From NCBI GenBank assembly GCA_026214975.1, contig CM047808.1, forward strand, positions 3,709,262 to 3,773,261: 64,000 nucleotides of DNA, given 5' to 3'. Origin of the DNA: Gentiana macrophylla. Lineage: Eukaryota; Streptophyta; Magnoliopsida; Gentianales; Gentianaceae. A program made the translations under genes and the position numbers. The notes below the pieces were generated by a model, which worked only from the letters and a program-made list of their open reading frames with translations, did not search any database and had not been told where the DNA came from. Positions 35,745 to 46,100 of this stretch are shown piece by piece (positions within the stretch are counted from its first letter, which is position 1; the number at the start of each line of letters is the position of its first letter).

Positions 35745-35786
35745 TACTTGAACAATACTGATAATGGATTCAGTATTGTTCAAGTA
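35745..35786. repeat. Perfect 17-bp stem hairpin
   Basis: tacttgaacaatactga (35745-35761) and its exact reverse complement (35770-35786) flank an 8-nt loop. Just upstream, 'aagtagttactggatac' is directly repeated. It could be a MITE core or a small hairpin transcript. Confidence 0.7.
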
Positions 35787-35799
35787 TATAAAACCGCTA

Positions 35800-38700
35800 T
35801 ATATTTATACATGAGTTCGGGTGTGTTACACGACCTGTACAATGTGTGATATCAAGGGCTTTAGTTGATATATCAGTCAACTGCACCTCACTACCCCTGC
35901 ACCATTCTATACACCACACCATACTTAAAACCCAAATTTACCTTTACACCACACTGATTTTTCTACATTTTTCATTCTCAAGTTACACCATTGTTTCTAC
36001 CTTTAAACCACAATTTTATACTATTTCCATATCAATTTTTTAATTACAAATTGGTCCCTTAATTTTATGTACCTTACATCCCTCACCCCACCCTACACAC
36101 CCCACAATTTACTTCTAACAAATATCTTCCTCTTCTACATACATCATCTTCACAAACCCTAAAACTTATTCATCCTACATCATCATATTCATCGTCTTCA
36201 CAGGCAATTAATCTTCTTTATCTTTAATCACCGTCTTCATCCTTCTTAATCCCTTGATCATTTTCATCCAATAGTCTCTTTAAACCCCTCGTCATCTTGA
36301 AACGCTATCACCATCTTCGCTATCTCAGATCATCTTGATCATATTATTTTCTCCATAATCATCCTCATCATCATTTACATCAAACCCCACCAAACCATAC
36401 GACAAAAAAGGAAGCTTGTTTGGAGGTTGTAAACTAAGATTTGAATGAATCAAGCACTGGAATAAAAACCCTCATCGGAGAAAGTGGAGATTCAAACAAA
36501 TTGAATGAGAAGGTGCATTTCAAATCAATGTAATTTTGTGTATTGTTTTTATTGTAATAGACATGCAAAATGCTTTAATATATATAAAATTAGTGTATTA
36601 CACATTTATTTAGGGTTTAAACTTTGAATGCTGCAAAATTTCAAGTTCTTACATCCACCATGATGGCCAAATTATAGTAAACCAACTTTAACCGACAGAG
36701 TACCGGGTCGGTTGTACTACAACGGCGAGCAAGGTCGTATCCCACGAGGAATCAGTCAAGTACCACAATCACGGTCGTATTTAGTTTAGGCTCACAAATA
36801 TTGAGAAATGTAATTATAACTAGAGAAAGAAATAAAAATTATAACTTTAAAATATATGATAAACTGAATAGCTAAACTATGATCAAGAACACTTCTCTTA
36901 ACACCTTTACCGAACCACTAAGGATGAGCCCTAACCTACCAACCAACCAGTAGCTTCTAACGAATGTGTTGTGGGTGCAATCTCCTAAACTAGTCTCTAG
37001 GCGCTAATACCACAACCTAGTTACCATATATTCGGTTCAACAGTCCCCTCTATGGGATTTAATTGACCTAATATGATTAAAACTGTGAGACGCACCGCAT
37101 CCATCGAGTTCACGGCTCTAGCTAGAACAAACCTTACCAAGGAACAGACTGCGAAAAACTTGACTAGTTCGTGAATGGCATTCAATTCCTAAAACCCTAG
37201 TTCGCACACTCCCTCACAAAATACATTTATAAATATTGTGTGTGGAATCATGAATTAGGTGATCAAATTAATTCAAGTATTAAGATCAAAATTTAGGACA
37301 AAACAATCACTACAAAAAGAAACCTTTTAGTGACGAAACAAAAGCAATCGCAAAAAGCACAGCTTTTAAATCGGTAAAAACAACCAATAAGAGCCTGTCT
37401 TGTTGAAGCAAATATATGGGCTTGCCTGCCATTATCCTCGAAAACAAGCACAACAAGCCATTCATAAATTAGATCCCAAATCACGATTCACATCCCAATT
37501 TAGAGTGATAAACATGTACAAGATCTTTTGATATGATACAGAAAATAACAAGTAATGCAAAAATAGCAAACTAGAGACATAAGTTCCAATATATTTGCCT
37601 CGCTATTAAAACTATGATAATATCGCTTTAGCAAACTTAAGTCATAAACTAAGAAAATAGATGAAGGAAGGAATTCGTCCAAATGTTTACTGAATATGAA
37701 GAAAACAACAATAAGAGCAAAAGATGAGAGAGGAGAGAGAACATTTATTTCAAGCAAATTACTTACCACACGTAACGTTCTGAAGGAACGATTGTAGTCC
37801 TCAGATATGGTTCCCGACATTTATACGTCACAAAGAAAGATGTCGACATGTTAAGGGCTACATAACAACACTATTTAAATAATGGAAAAAGAATCTACAG
37901 GATACAAAAGCAAACAAAGATAATTATCTACTCTCCTAATATTGCTTCACAAACCAGGAAAAAATAAGTTCAACATTAATGAAATAACCCGATGGCGTGC
38001 CTAAACACGAGTATAGAATCACCAGAACAATGTTGTCTGCTTTTGCATCGTAAAAATTTGAATCATCAAACCATCGGCATACCACCGATATGTATATCTC
38101 GGTTTTCTATAAACTGCCGCTTAATGGAGTGAAATCTTACAACCAAAGTGGGAATCTTACCCGTCTTAAGGCCCTAAACATAGTTGGTGGCTTGGTGCTC
38201 CAGCTCCTTGGTATGAATCTGAGCCAAACATAGAGAGAAGATAGAGAAGAGTAAAGCAATGGAGAAATAAAGAAGGACACATACAACATTGCATTGCACA
38301 GAATTTAAGTACATCAATGAAAACAACTAGAAACTTGAACCAGAACCATGAAAAATAGTAACAGATAATGCACCCCACCCCTGCCAGCTAGACGACAGCC
38401 CGGTGGCCCAAATTATGCGCGCCCTAAGTCAGCTGCAACGTGTAAGATGGACCCTTAGGTCGGTTTTATTATAATGTTAGGTAGAAATTCAGAATAAAGC
38501 AAGAATTGCAATCATAAAGAAGAATGAAAGACTGATTTCATTAACGACGAAGGACTCAATAATGAGGGGAATTTCTCAATAATGACAGGAAATTACAAGA
38601 AACAGAATTTACAGCATTTAAAATTAATGAATTGAATTCCTCTCTTCTTCAATTACAGTTTATATAATATCCTTAGCTGTAATGTGAAGTTGAGAGGTTG

Positions 38701-38918
38701 TAACAACTTCTCTTTAACTAACTAACAAACTAACTACAAACACAAGGTGTTTGATATTTTCACACTTGTAGTGCTTTTGATGTTTTTGTACATACTTCCG
38801 GTCCTTTTTGACGTGCAATGAAATCTTCAGACCAAGCCAACACATAAATTTATGGTAATCTTTTTTTATTGTACGTTTCAGATGATACAGAATTGAAGGT
38901 CAAATCCGGGCGCTATGA
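35800..38918. other. No gene; degraded repeats including a CACTA-like end
   Basis: Low-complexity C/A/T-rich sequence (35870-36370) is followed by gypsy-like phrases near 36690-36760 (gtcgtatcccacgaggaa). At 37308 the sequence CACTACAAAAAGAAACC, followed by tttagtgacgaaac, looks like the terminus of a CACTA transposon; no partner end was found. From 38477 tgttaggtagaaattcag resembles a copia LTR start. Short ORFs, including one of 106 codons at 37500-37820 (minus), show no recognisable domain. Confidence 0.4.
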
Positions 38919-39148
38919 CACCGGCGGATGTACATATTCTAGCTAGGGTGGGGTCACGTGACCCAATGAGATCTGAGAATTTTTTTAGTATTAAAATGAT
39001 GAACCTTTGTTTTTAAAAAAATATCGTTTTGTCGATAAAAAATGTTATTTTAGGCTCCGGTAACCCACTTGAATTTTTTATGAAAAAAAAAAAAGATTTA
39101 GTACAAATCCAGTGACACCATTAAAACAAAATTTCTGATCCGTCCATG
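38919..39148. mobile_element. hAT MITE with 8-bp target duplication
   Basis: The ends are caccggcggatg and gatccgtccatg. CGCTATGA flanks it at 38911-38918 and 39149-39156. The internal gggtcacgtgaccc palindrome is shared with the MITE at 15776, so the two belong to one family. Length 230 bp, no ORF. Confidence 0.88.
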
Positions 39149-39295
39149 CGCTATGATCCTTTGTTAGTGCTAGCAGTTACATACTTGGGTTCACTCGGTT
39201 GTATTACTTTTGCAGATTAATGAAGCATTTATTTTATTTTTAAACGTCGATATTTTTGTTTTTTTGTGTGTACATGTGTTTTTTTTTGGCATGTG

Positions 39296-39473
39296 CAGAG
39301 GTTACGGACCCCGCTATAACATGTTTCTAAACGGGGTCCACGGACCCCGCTATGACAAAATAAAATGTTAAGTTTTATGTGTAGTAAAAATTTATGGACA
39401 GCGCTGAAATTATTTTTTACGGTTAAAAAACATTTTTGAACCCTGTTGAATAAATTTTCTAGATTCGCCACTG
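39296..39473. mobile_element. hAT MITE with 8-bp target duplication
   Basis: The ends are cagaggttac and attcgccactg, flanked by GGCATGTG at 39288-39295 and 39474-39481. It contains a direct repeat of cggaccccgctat. Length 178 bp. It lies 140 bp from the MITE at 38919 but has different ends. Confidence 0.85.
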
Positions 39474-39589
39474 GGCATGTGTGTATATGTGTTCATCGTA
39501 CCAAAGCAATGGTCTAATTCCGTGTATTCTTTTTTTATTAATGTTATTCTTCAATGTAAAAACAACCTTTCGAATTAATGTGTTGATCA

Positions 39590-40490
39590 TTTCTTGTGGC
39601 GATGCCGGCAAAACTGTTTGCCGATTGGGGAGCAACTTGTCAAGCGCAATATGGGCTCGGTAATTTGTTTGGCATGTGGCAGGGAGATGGAGTCCTTACG
39701 CCATGTTCTTTTCGATTGTGATTATGCTAGGGCGATCTGGGAAGCCTCGCCTTTTGGTAGTCAGCGGATTCAGCATGGATTGAATTTTAAGGAATTTTTT
39801 GGTGCAATGGCAGCGCGTTACACTCCGGACTCCTTTTGTCTGCTTCTCTGGAACCTCTGGAAAACCCGATGCAATGTGGTTTTTGATGATGAGCCTATTT
39901 ATGTATCCCGCATGGTCTCTGCATCCTTAGCAGGGGCAATGGAGTATCGTATGGCCATGTGCGCTTCGAGCACGGTATCCGAGGGGTTTGCCCACCCGGT
40001 CATATGGTGTGTACCTCCTGTGGACAGTTGGAAATGTAATTCAGATGCTTCTGTCACGGATTCAGGTTCTGGTGTGTGGCTGATTTTCAGGGACACACTC
40101 GGTCGACATGTACCGCTTTTCGCTTTCATCTCGACCCTGGTTTAAGCCCTGAGACTCTGGAGATGCAGGCGATCCTATTGGCAATGGAATAGGCTATTCG
40201 TTTGGGACTTTCTGCCGTTATCTTTGAGACTGATTGTTTGCCATGTGTTCAAGCCTTACTACGACCGTCGGATGATTTGTCTGTCTTCAGCTGTTTAGCG
40301 CAAGACTGTCTTGCACTTTTGCCGTCCTTTGCTTCCTCTTTTTTTACTTTTGTCAAGCGCACGGGCAATTTTCCGGCGCATTTATTGGCTAGGCATGGGT
40401 TGAGTCATGTTGGTCGTGTTGTTTGGGGAGGACTAAAATTGCATAAAATTTTTCAAGTTACAGGAACAGAAACAAGACTAATACGCTAAT
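39590..40490 (+). pseudogene. LINE-derived zinc-finger/RNase H segment
   Basis: The plus strand encodes the C-terminal end of a plant LINE reverse transcriptase. A Cys-rich zf-RVT motif (ICLACGREMESLRHVLFDC, then ARAIWEASPFG) is followed by a linker with LLLWNLWKTRCNVVF. The RNase H domain then runs from WKCNSDASVTDSGSG to the end (LSAVIFETDCLPCVQALL, RTGNFPAHLLARHGLS). One frameshift lies near 40145 and one stop near 40190. There is no upstream RT or endonuclease, so it is a 5'-truncated copy or a domesticated-type RNase H gene fragment. Its end lies only 80 bp before gene C exon 2. Confidence 0.7.
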
Positions 40491-40567
40491 TAGGCCAAGA
40501 TACAGCACTGTCCAATTTTGCCTCATTTTTTCGTGTACATTACTTTTGTATGTATCATTTCTTGTAG

Positions 40568-40878
40568 TTGCATTTGGGTCGAACTTGGAGAAGTCAAGCC
40601 ATCATCAACCAACTGTTCTAGGGTTTAGAAGATCCATTGCTAGCCAAGTTTACACACCAAAAAGAACACTAAAACTAGACAAGGACTGCAACCTAGTGGA
40701 GCTATGTGAAGATGATGGTACATGTTTTTCAGAGATTTGTAAGTGTAATACTGATGAAAACACTTGTAGCATAGTCAAGGAATGTGATGAAATGGATGTT
40801 TGTTTTGATGGCCCTAGACCATGTCCATCCCATTGCTTCTGTGATGATTACCACCTCTGCCATGATATAATATTGTAA
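40568..40878 (+). CDS. Gene C, exon 2: double six-cysteine (12-Cys) peptide
   Basis: An acceptor (catttcttgtag) precedes 311 nt ending TAA. The frame starts with two bases of a split codon, then AFGSNLEKSS. After a basic linker come two consecutive modules: C-x5-C-x5-C-x4-C-x1-C-x6-C and C-x5-C-x6-C-x3-C-x1-C-x5-C. Both resemble the six-cysteine order of knottin inhibitors, so this looks like a double-headed form. The exon start (tt-catttgggtc) and the sequence before the acceptor match gene D exon 2. No signal-peptide exon was found upstream; the LINE segment 80 bp away may have displaced it. An in-frame ATG at 40546 lies before the acceptor and is probably not the start. The gene may be 5'-incomplete. 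Confidence 0.6.
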
Positions 40879-40921
40879 GCTGGCCATACAAGTGATGTTG
40901 TTACGAAGGGACGGGAAAGAG

Positions 40922-41063
40922 TAATGATATAGACACAACCGTTGTAACATAAAGTGCATCTACACCGTTGATCATGATGGGTATAATAATGATCAATGAG
41001 TCTACATTAGGAATCAACGGTGTAGATGCACGTTGTGGCACAACGGTTCTGTCTGTATCATTA
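40922..41063. mobile_element. Foldback MITE next to gene C
   Basis: Nearly the whole 142 bp is an inverted repeat: taatgatatagacacaaccg and gtgcatctacaccgttga on the left match complements on the right. It starts 43 bp after the gene C stop and would be in its 3' untranslated region, where it would form a long hairpin. Confidence 0.8.
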
Positions 41064-42189
41064 TTCGAAGGGAAATATTCTCTAAAATACATTTGTTGTT
41101 AGACATTATAAATGAAACGACGTAGTTTTGAAAAAAAGAAAAATCTACGTACGGTCAGATCATTTTCACATTTTGGGTGTGTTGTTAGATAATTTGTACT
41201 TGAGAGAAAATTTCCCTTAAATATATACTTGAGAGGATCCTAGCTCAAGAAATTCTTACGTAAAGAGTATGAATCAGATGGCTTCTGTAAGATGAGTGTC
41301 ATGTGTGTAAGAACTAAGACGTCAAAGGTTGTTTTGTCGTTTTGCATACATGACGTATATCTGACGATTCGAATAATAATAAAGTTGTCATGTTATGATT
41401 TTCTATTAATATAAGGTGTTTGAGAAGCTATGAAATGGGGAATGTACGTATTAATTACTGTTACAAACTATGTTTCTGCCATCTCGATTTGTCACAAAGG
41501 AAACGACCAAAAATCTCTCTCAGAATACAATGTATGGTGTTTGATTTAAATTGTGACTTGTTTGATCAAACCTGAGACACTCAAAGAGTTACTGTGATGC
41601 TTCTAATTGAATGATTATGATGTATGTGTTATGATGCCTTTTATAGGCGAATGTGCCTCATCTGGAATGTTTCTAGATCGATCAATGAACATTACTCTTT
41701 GCATGCAGAGCTATGCATGTCTCTTCGCATGCAGAGCTATGTATGTCACTTCTTCTGCAAAGGTCGATTCCCGTTTTGTTACAGAAACATTTATTTGTAA
41801 GAAAACTTGAATGCAAACGGTTACAAATTATGTAATATGTGAAAAAATATCTAACAACTCATTTTCTCATCTTTTATCGAAGTAAATTAATCGAAGGGTA
41901 AGTAAGATAAATTGGAGTTGGATCCGGTTTTTATTTTTATGTATCATAGATTGAAGAAACATTCACATTCCTCGTCTAATTTTTACAATATTTTATTTTC
42001 TAATAGTTTTTGTGGCACGCCAACTAGGAATAAAGAATCTATAGATATGATATGTTACTATGCAACATATCTTTTGGTGAAAGGACAATTTTCACTTTTT
42101 TTTTTGAGGTTTTAATTTTGAATCTAAATGTTATATTTAAAAAATCAATAACAGATCTTGATATATTATAAACTCGTGTACAGTGAATG
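41064..42189. other. No gene seen
   Basis: AT-rich sequence. A short direct repeat of gcatgcagagctatg occurs at 41700-41745. ORFs are under 70 codons and show no recognisable family. Confidence 0.4.
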
Positions 42190-42540
42190 CACGACTACAA
42201 GAAAACAGGGCAATTACGACGTGCAATGCACGTCGTAATTTTACATTTACAACGTGCGCATAAACGTCATTATAGCTCTCGTCGTAAATGTGTAAAATAT
42301 TTAAAACGTGCTAAATGCACGTCGTAATTAGGGTAAATGCACGTTGTAATTGGGGTAAATGCATGTCAAATTTGTTGGCACCAATCCGTAAATGGTCGTC
42401 GTAAATAGTCATTGCACGTTGTAATTTTTCAGTATTGCTTGTCGTAATTTTTACTTTGCACATCGTAGTTTGATGACAGGATCGGTGTAAACTGAATGAA
42501 AGTTACGTCGTAAATTGATGAAAGAACGATGTGATCGATT
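42190..42540. mobile_element. CACTA-type transposon terminal fragment
   Basis: gactacaagaaaacagggc at 42193 resembles the CACTACAAGAAAA end of plant CACTA elements, with the first bases altered. It is followed by a subterminal array of the 12-bp motif ttacgacgtgca and its complement; 42214-42238 is a palindrome with 12-bp arms. Variants continue to about 42510. No transposase or opposite end was found. Confidence 0.6.
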
Positions 42541-43139
42541 ATAAGAACACAACAATTCACTAATGGATAATATTTTGATAATAGGTAATACATCCATACA
42601 TATACTAGTGCTAGCTCAAATACACCCATATCTAAATCACATTACGGTTGCATCAAATTCATTAAACAATTACATTTCTATGGTTCAAAACAACACATAC
42701 AAAAGATCACAACACAGCGTAGAGATGGCTATTACACTTGAAAAGGAAAGCAGACCTCAAGCTCGGGTCAAAGGATTGAGCAATCAAATTTCTTGTAACA
42801 TCATCTGGAACCATAACCCTACAAAACATAACTAGATTTTATGCAATCAGTAAATTTTACACAATTTCAAATGCTTTATAATGTGTTTTTTTCGAGACAA
42901 AGTGTTAGAAAATAAAGTATTTAGTGTGTATTTATCTTAAGTACAAGTGTCACTGTATGAGTGGAACAAGTGTCACTGTGTGGAGTTGACATGTGTCCAT
43001 ATTATCTTTTGTAGTTGTTGTTTATTCATATAAGGAATGTAACAGACTGGAGGTAGGACAGAATTATTATTCAGAAAATCTAATATCAAGATTATGCTTT
43101 CACTGTCCTTTTATCTCGGTATCAGAGCCTAAGGTGTTC

Positions 43140-44660
43140 ATGGCCACCATCTCCGCCGCTGCTCCGGCACCGGAAAGCTCAGATATCGGAGTCTCCGGAA
43201 ATGCTGACAACAACAGCAGCTATCCTCATCTTGTTGCTACAACCATTCCAATCCTGGGATCGAATGCTCATAGCTACATGCAGACCACAAGACTTGGATC
43301 TACAGCAACAGGGATGAGTCTACCAATCTTCTCCGGTGGAGTAGTCACTGGCATTCCCGTTTTGAGCTCAGGTCTGTCTCAGAATCCCTCATCTTTTTTA
43401 CGATCTGACTCACCTTACATGAATGTAAGAACCACCATACCTTCACCTCCATTGTTTGGAACTTTAAGCTCGAATCCAGCTTAACCCCTGCATCCTCCGT
43501 TTTCTAGCAACCTAAATCAGACCTGTATCGTTAAGTTGGATAAGAACAACTATCTTTTGTGGAGATACACTGTTCTTCCCATCATTAAAGGATATAAGTT
43601 GGAAGATCACTTGTTCAGTCCCTCTCCTCCTTTTCATAACACCACTGGATTACATGTGTTGAATGATGACTGGCTCACAAAAGATAATCTGTTGATGGGA
43701 TGGCTATTAGGATCCATGACTGAACAGGCTTTGAGTGAGGTCGTTGGTTTTGGAACTGCTCATGAAATCTGGACAACCCTTGAAAATTTATTTAATAGTA
43801 GATCTGAATCTCGAATGCTAGAATACAAAGATGCTTTATCGAAAGCATCCAAGGGTTCAAAATCTATGTCTGATTATCTTGCTCAGATGAAATCGTATTC
43901 TGATAATCTGGTTGCAGCTGGTTACCCTATATCCAAATCAGAATTGATATTAGCAACACTGGGTGGACTGGATAGGGATTATGAATCTGTAGTAGTAAAT
44001 ATCACCTCCAGAGTTGGTTCTTTGAGCTGGCAGGATGTTCAATCCCAGCTCATAACTCATGAAAGGCTTATATCAAGATACAATGGTACTGGTCCTACGG
44101 CTAATCTGGTTCAAGGACATCCAATGAGGGGAAATCCTTCTTATGGTAACAATGGTGGAAGGCCCCCTCAGCAACAGAACACTGGTGGAAGAGGAAGAAA
44201 CACTGGCAGGGGTGGTAGAGGCAGAGGTAGAGGTGGAAATGGTAGAGGCTCAGGTGGCTATACAGGAAACAAAATGGTTTGTCAACTATATGGTAAAACT
44301 GGCCACATTGTGACCTCTTGCTGGCACAGGTTTGAAGAAGATTTTGTCCATCCAAGTAACATCACTGGCAATGATCAAAAATCTATCTCAGCTTATGTTG
44401 CCTCTCCTCAATCAGTGAGTGATCCTGCCTGGTATATGGATAGTGGGGCTTCAAACCACCTGACTGCTGATCTAAACAATCTACACTTGAGCTCAGGTTA
44501 TACAGGTTTTGAATCTTTAGCTGTTGGAAATGGTGAGAGGTTGCCTATTTTACATATTGGACACACACACATTCCCACACACTGTCCACATATCACTCTA
44601 GCCTTAAAGAACATTCTACATGTACCACTTGATCACCAAGAATCTAATCAGTTTATCTAA
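43140..44660 (+). pseudogene. Copia gag and protease
   Basis: Met at 43140 opens the frame; a TAA at 43482-43484 interrupts it. After the stop the same polyprotein continues from 43536, with the copia gag core LDKNNYLLWRYTVLPIIKGY and LLGSMTEQALSEVVG. An RGG-rich basic segment (44180-44270) precedes a zinc knuckle reading CQLYGKTGHIVTSC, in which the second Cys is Tyr. The protease active site follows (WYMDSGASNHLT, 44430-44465). The frame ends at 44658. Confidence 0.82.
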
Positions 44661-44889
44661 ATTGTTGTATGATAATCATGTCACCATTGAATTCACTCCC
44701 TTTTCTTGCTATGTGAAGGACAAGTCAACAGAAAACCGCAAGCTTCTGCAAGGAAATTCTCAAGGATGGATCAGACGGTCTCGTTCCAAATGAGGCCTCC
44801 CTTCACTCCAAAATCAAGCTCTCATCCACCAATCAGGCTGTTCCTACTTCTCTTAGTGCTCTTTTAAGTGTTGTCAATCCTAATAAGGA

Positions 44890-45988
44890 CCCCAATGTAT
44901 GGCATAGAAGGCTAGGTCATCCATCTAGACTTGTTTTGAGTCAGATTCTACAAACTTGTAATGTTAATGTGAATGATCATTTGACCTTCTGTGATGCTTG
45001 TCAGTATGGTAAGGGCCATGCCCTACCTTATTTTAACTCTGAATCTCATGCTTCCAATGTTCTTGACTTAGTTCATTCTGATGTTTGGGGCCCTGCTCCT
45101 ATTAAATCCACTTCTGGTTTTTCTTACTATGTGCATTTCATTGATGATTGGTCTAGATACACTTGGATCTTTCCACTAAAAACAAAATCTGAAGTTTATC
45201 CTACTTTTGTGCAATATAAAAAATTGGTTGAAAATCAGTTTGGAAGAAAACTTAAGTGTTTGCAATCAGACTGGGGGGGAGTATAGGAGTCTAGAAAACT
45301 ACTTAAAAGATCAAGGAGTAGAGTTCAGACACCCCTGTCCTCATGCTCACCAACAAAATGGTAGGGCAGAGAGGAAACATAGGCATATTGTTGAAATAGG
45401 TCTTACACAAATGGCACAGGCTTCTCTCCCTCTGAAATTTTGGTGGGACAGTTTCCTTGAAGCTGTCACTGTTATTAATGCTCTACCAACTCCTGTCCTG
45501 CAAAACAAATCCTCATTTGAGGTTCTTTATAACAAGAAACCTGATTATAAATTCTATAAAGTGTTTGGATGTGCTTGCTTCCCTCATACCAGACCTTTTT
45601 ATCCAACCAAATTCAAATACCATACTAGCAAGTGCACCTATATAGGCATCAGTCCTCATCACAAAGGGTACAAGTGTCTAGATGTATCTGGAAGAATTTT
45701 CATTACTAGAAATGTCACATTCAATGAGAGTGAATTCCCTTTCAAAGAAGGATTCTTACAAGGGCCTCATAGAGAAACTTACACTGATACTAATCTGGTT
45801 ATTCTATCTCTTCCTATATCTGAGCCTGAAACACATAATCAAGAATCACAATCTGATACTGATGCATCTGAGAGAAGAAGTGCAGAACAGAATCCTGCTC
45901 CAAGTCCAACACAACAAGAGGTACAGTCTTCTTCTCCAATCCTTTATGTTCCTGATTTTCATACACAAGACTCAGAACCAGATCAGTC

Positions 45989-46024
<36 letters not shown>

Positions 46025-46100
46025 CAGTCCTAGAACCTCCAACACTTTTGATCACAATTCTGATATACCTGCCACTTCACCCACAACCACATATTGCTGA
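44890..46100 (+). pseudogene. Copia integrase
   Basis: The HHCC domain is partly visible (RLGHPSR, later FCDACQYGKGH). The core follows with DLVHSDVWGP (first Asp), CLQSDWGG (second Asp, then a one-base shift near 45285) and HQQNGRAERKHRH (Glu). The C-terminal side has KKPDYKFYKVFGCACFPH and TYIGISPHHKGYKC, typical of copia. The linker to RT is Ser/Thr/Pro-rich and contains the CA microsatellite that shifts the frame. The integrase itself is nearly complete. Confidence 0.85.
45992..46022. repeat. (CA)15 microsatellite inside the copia polyprotein
   Basis: About 15 CA units encode alternating Thr-His. Integrase and RT frames lie on opposite sides in different phases, so length change of this tract is the simplest cause of the frame break. 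Confidence 0.9.

Noticed and set aside
37500..37820. 106-codon minus-strand ORF as a membrane protein gene
   Set aside because: Hydrophobicity comes from AT-rich composition; no homology, splice context or conserved motif.
36690..38430. Possible complete LTR element between 36.7 and 38.8 kb
   Set aside because: Fragments resemble LTR starts and gypsy phrases, but no paired LTRs, primer site or coding domains could be shown.
40546..40567. In-frame ATG upstream of the gene C acceptor as a start
   Set aside because: It lies before the conserved acceptor shared with gene D and would give a poor, short hydrophobic leader.
44101..44355. Minus-strand ORF opposite copia gag
   Set aside because: Shadow of the RGG-rich gag sequence on the other strand.
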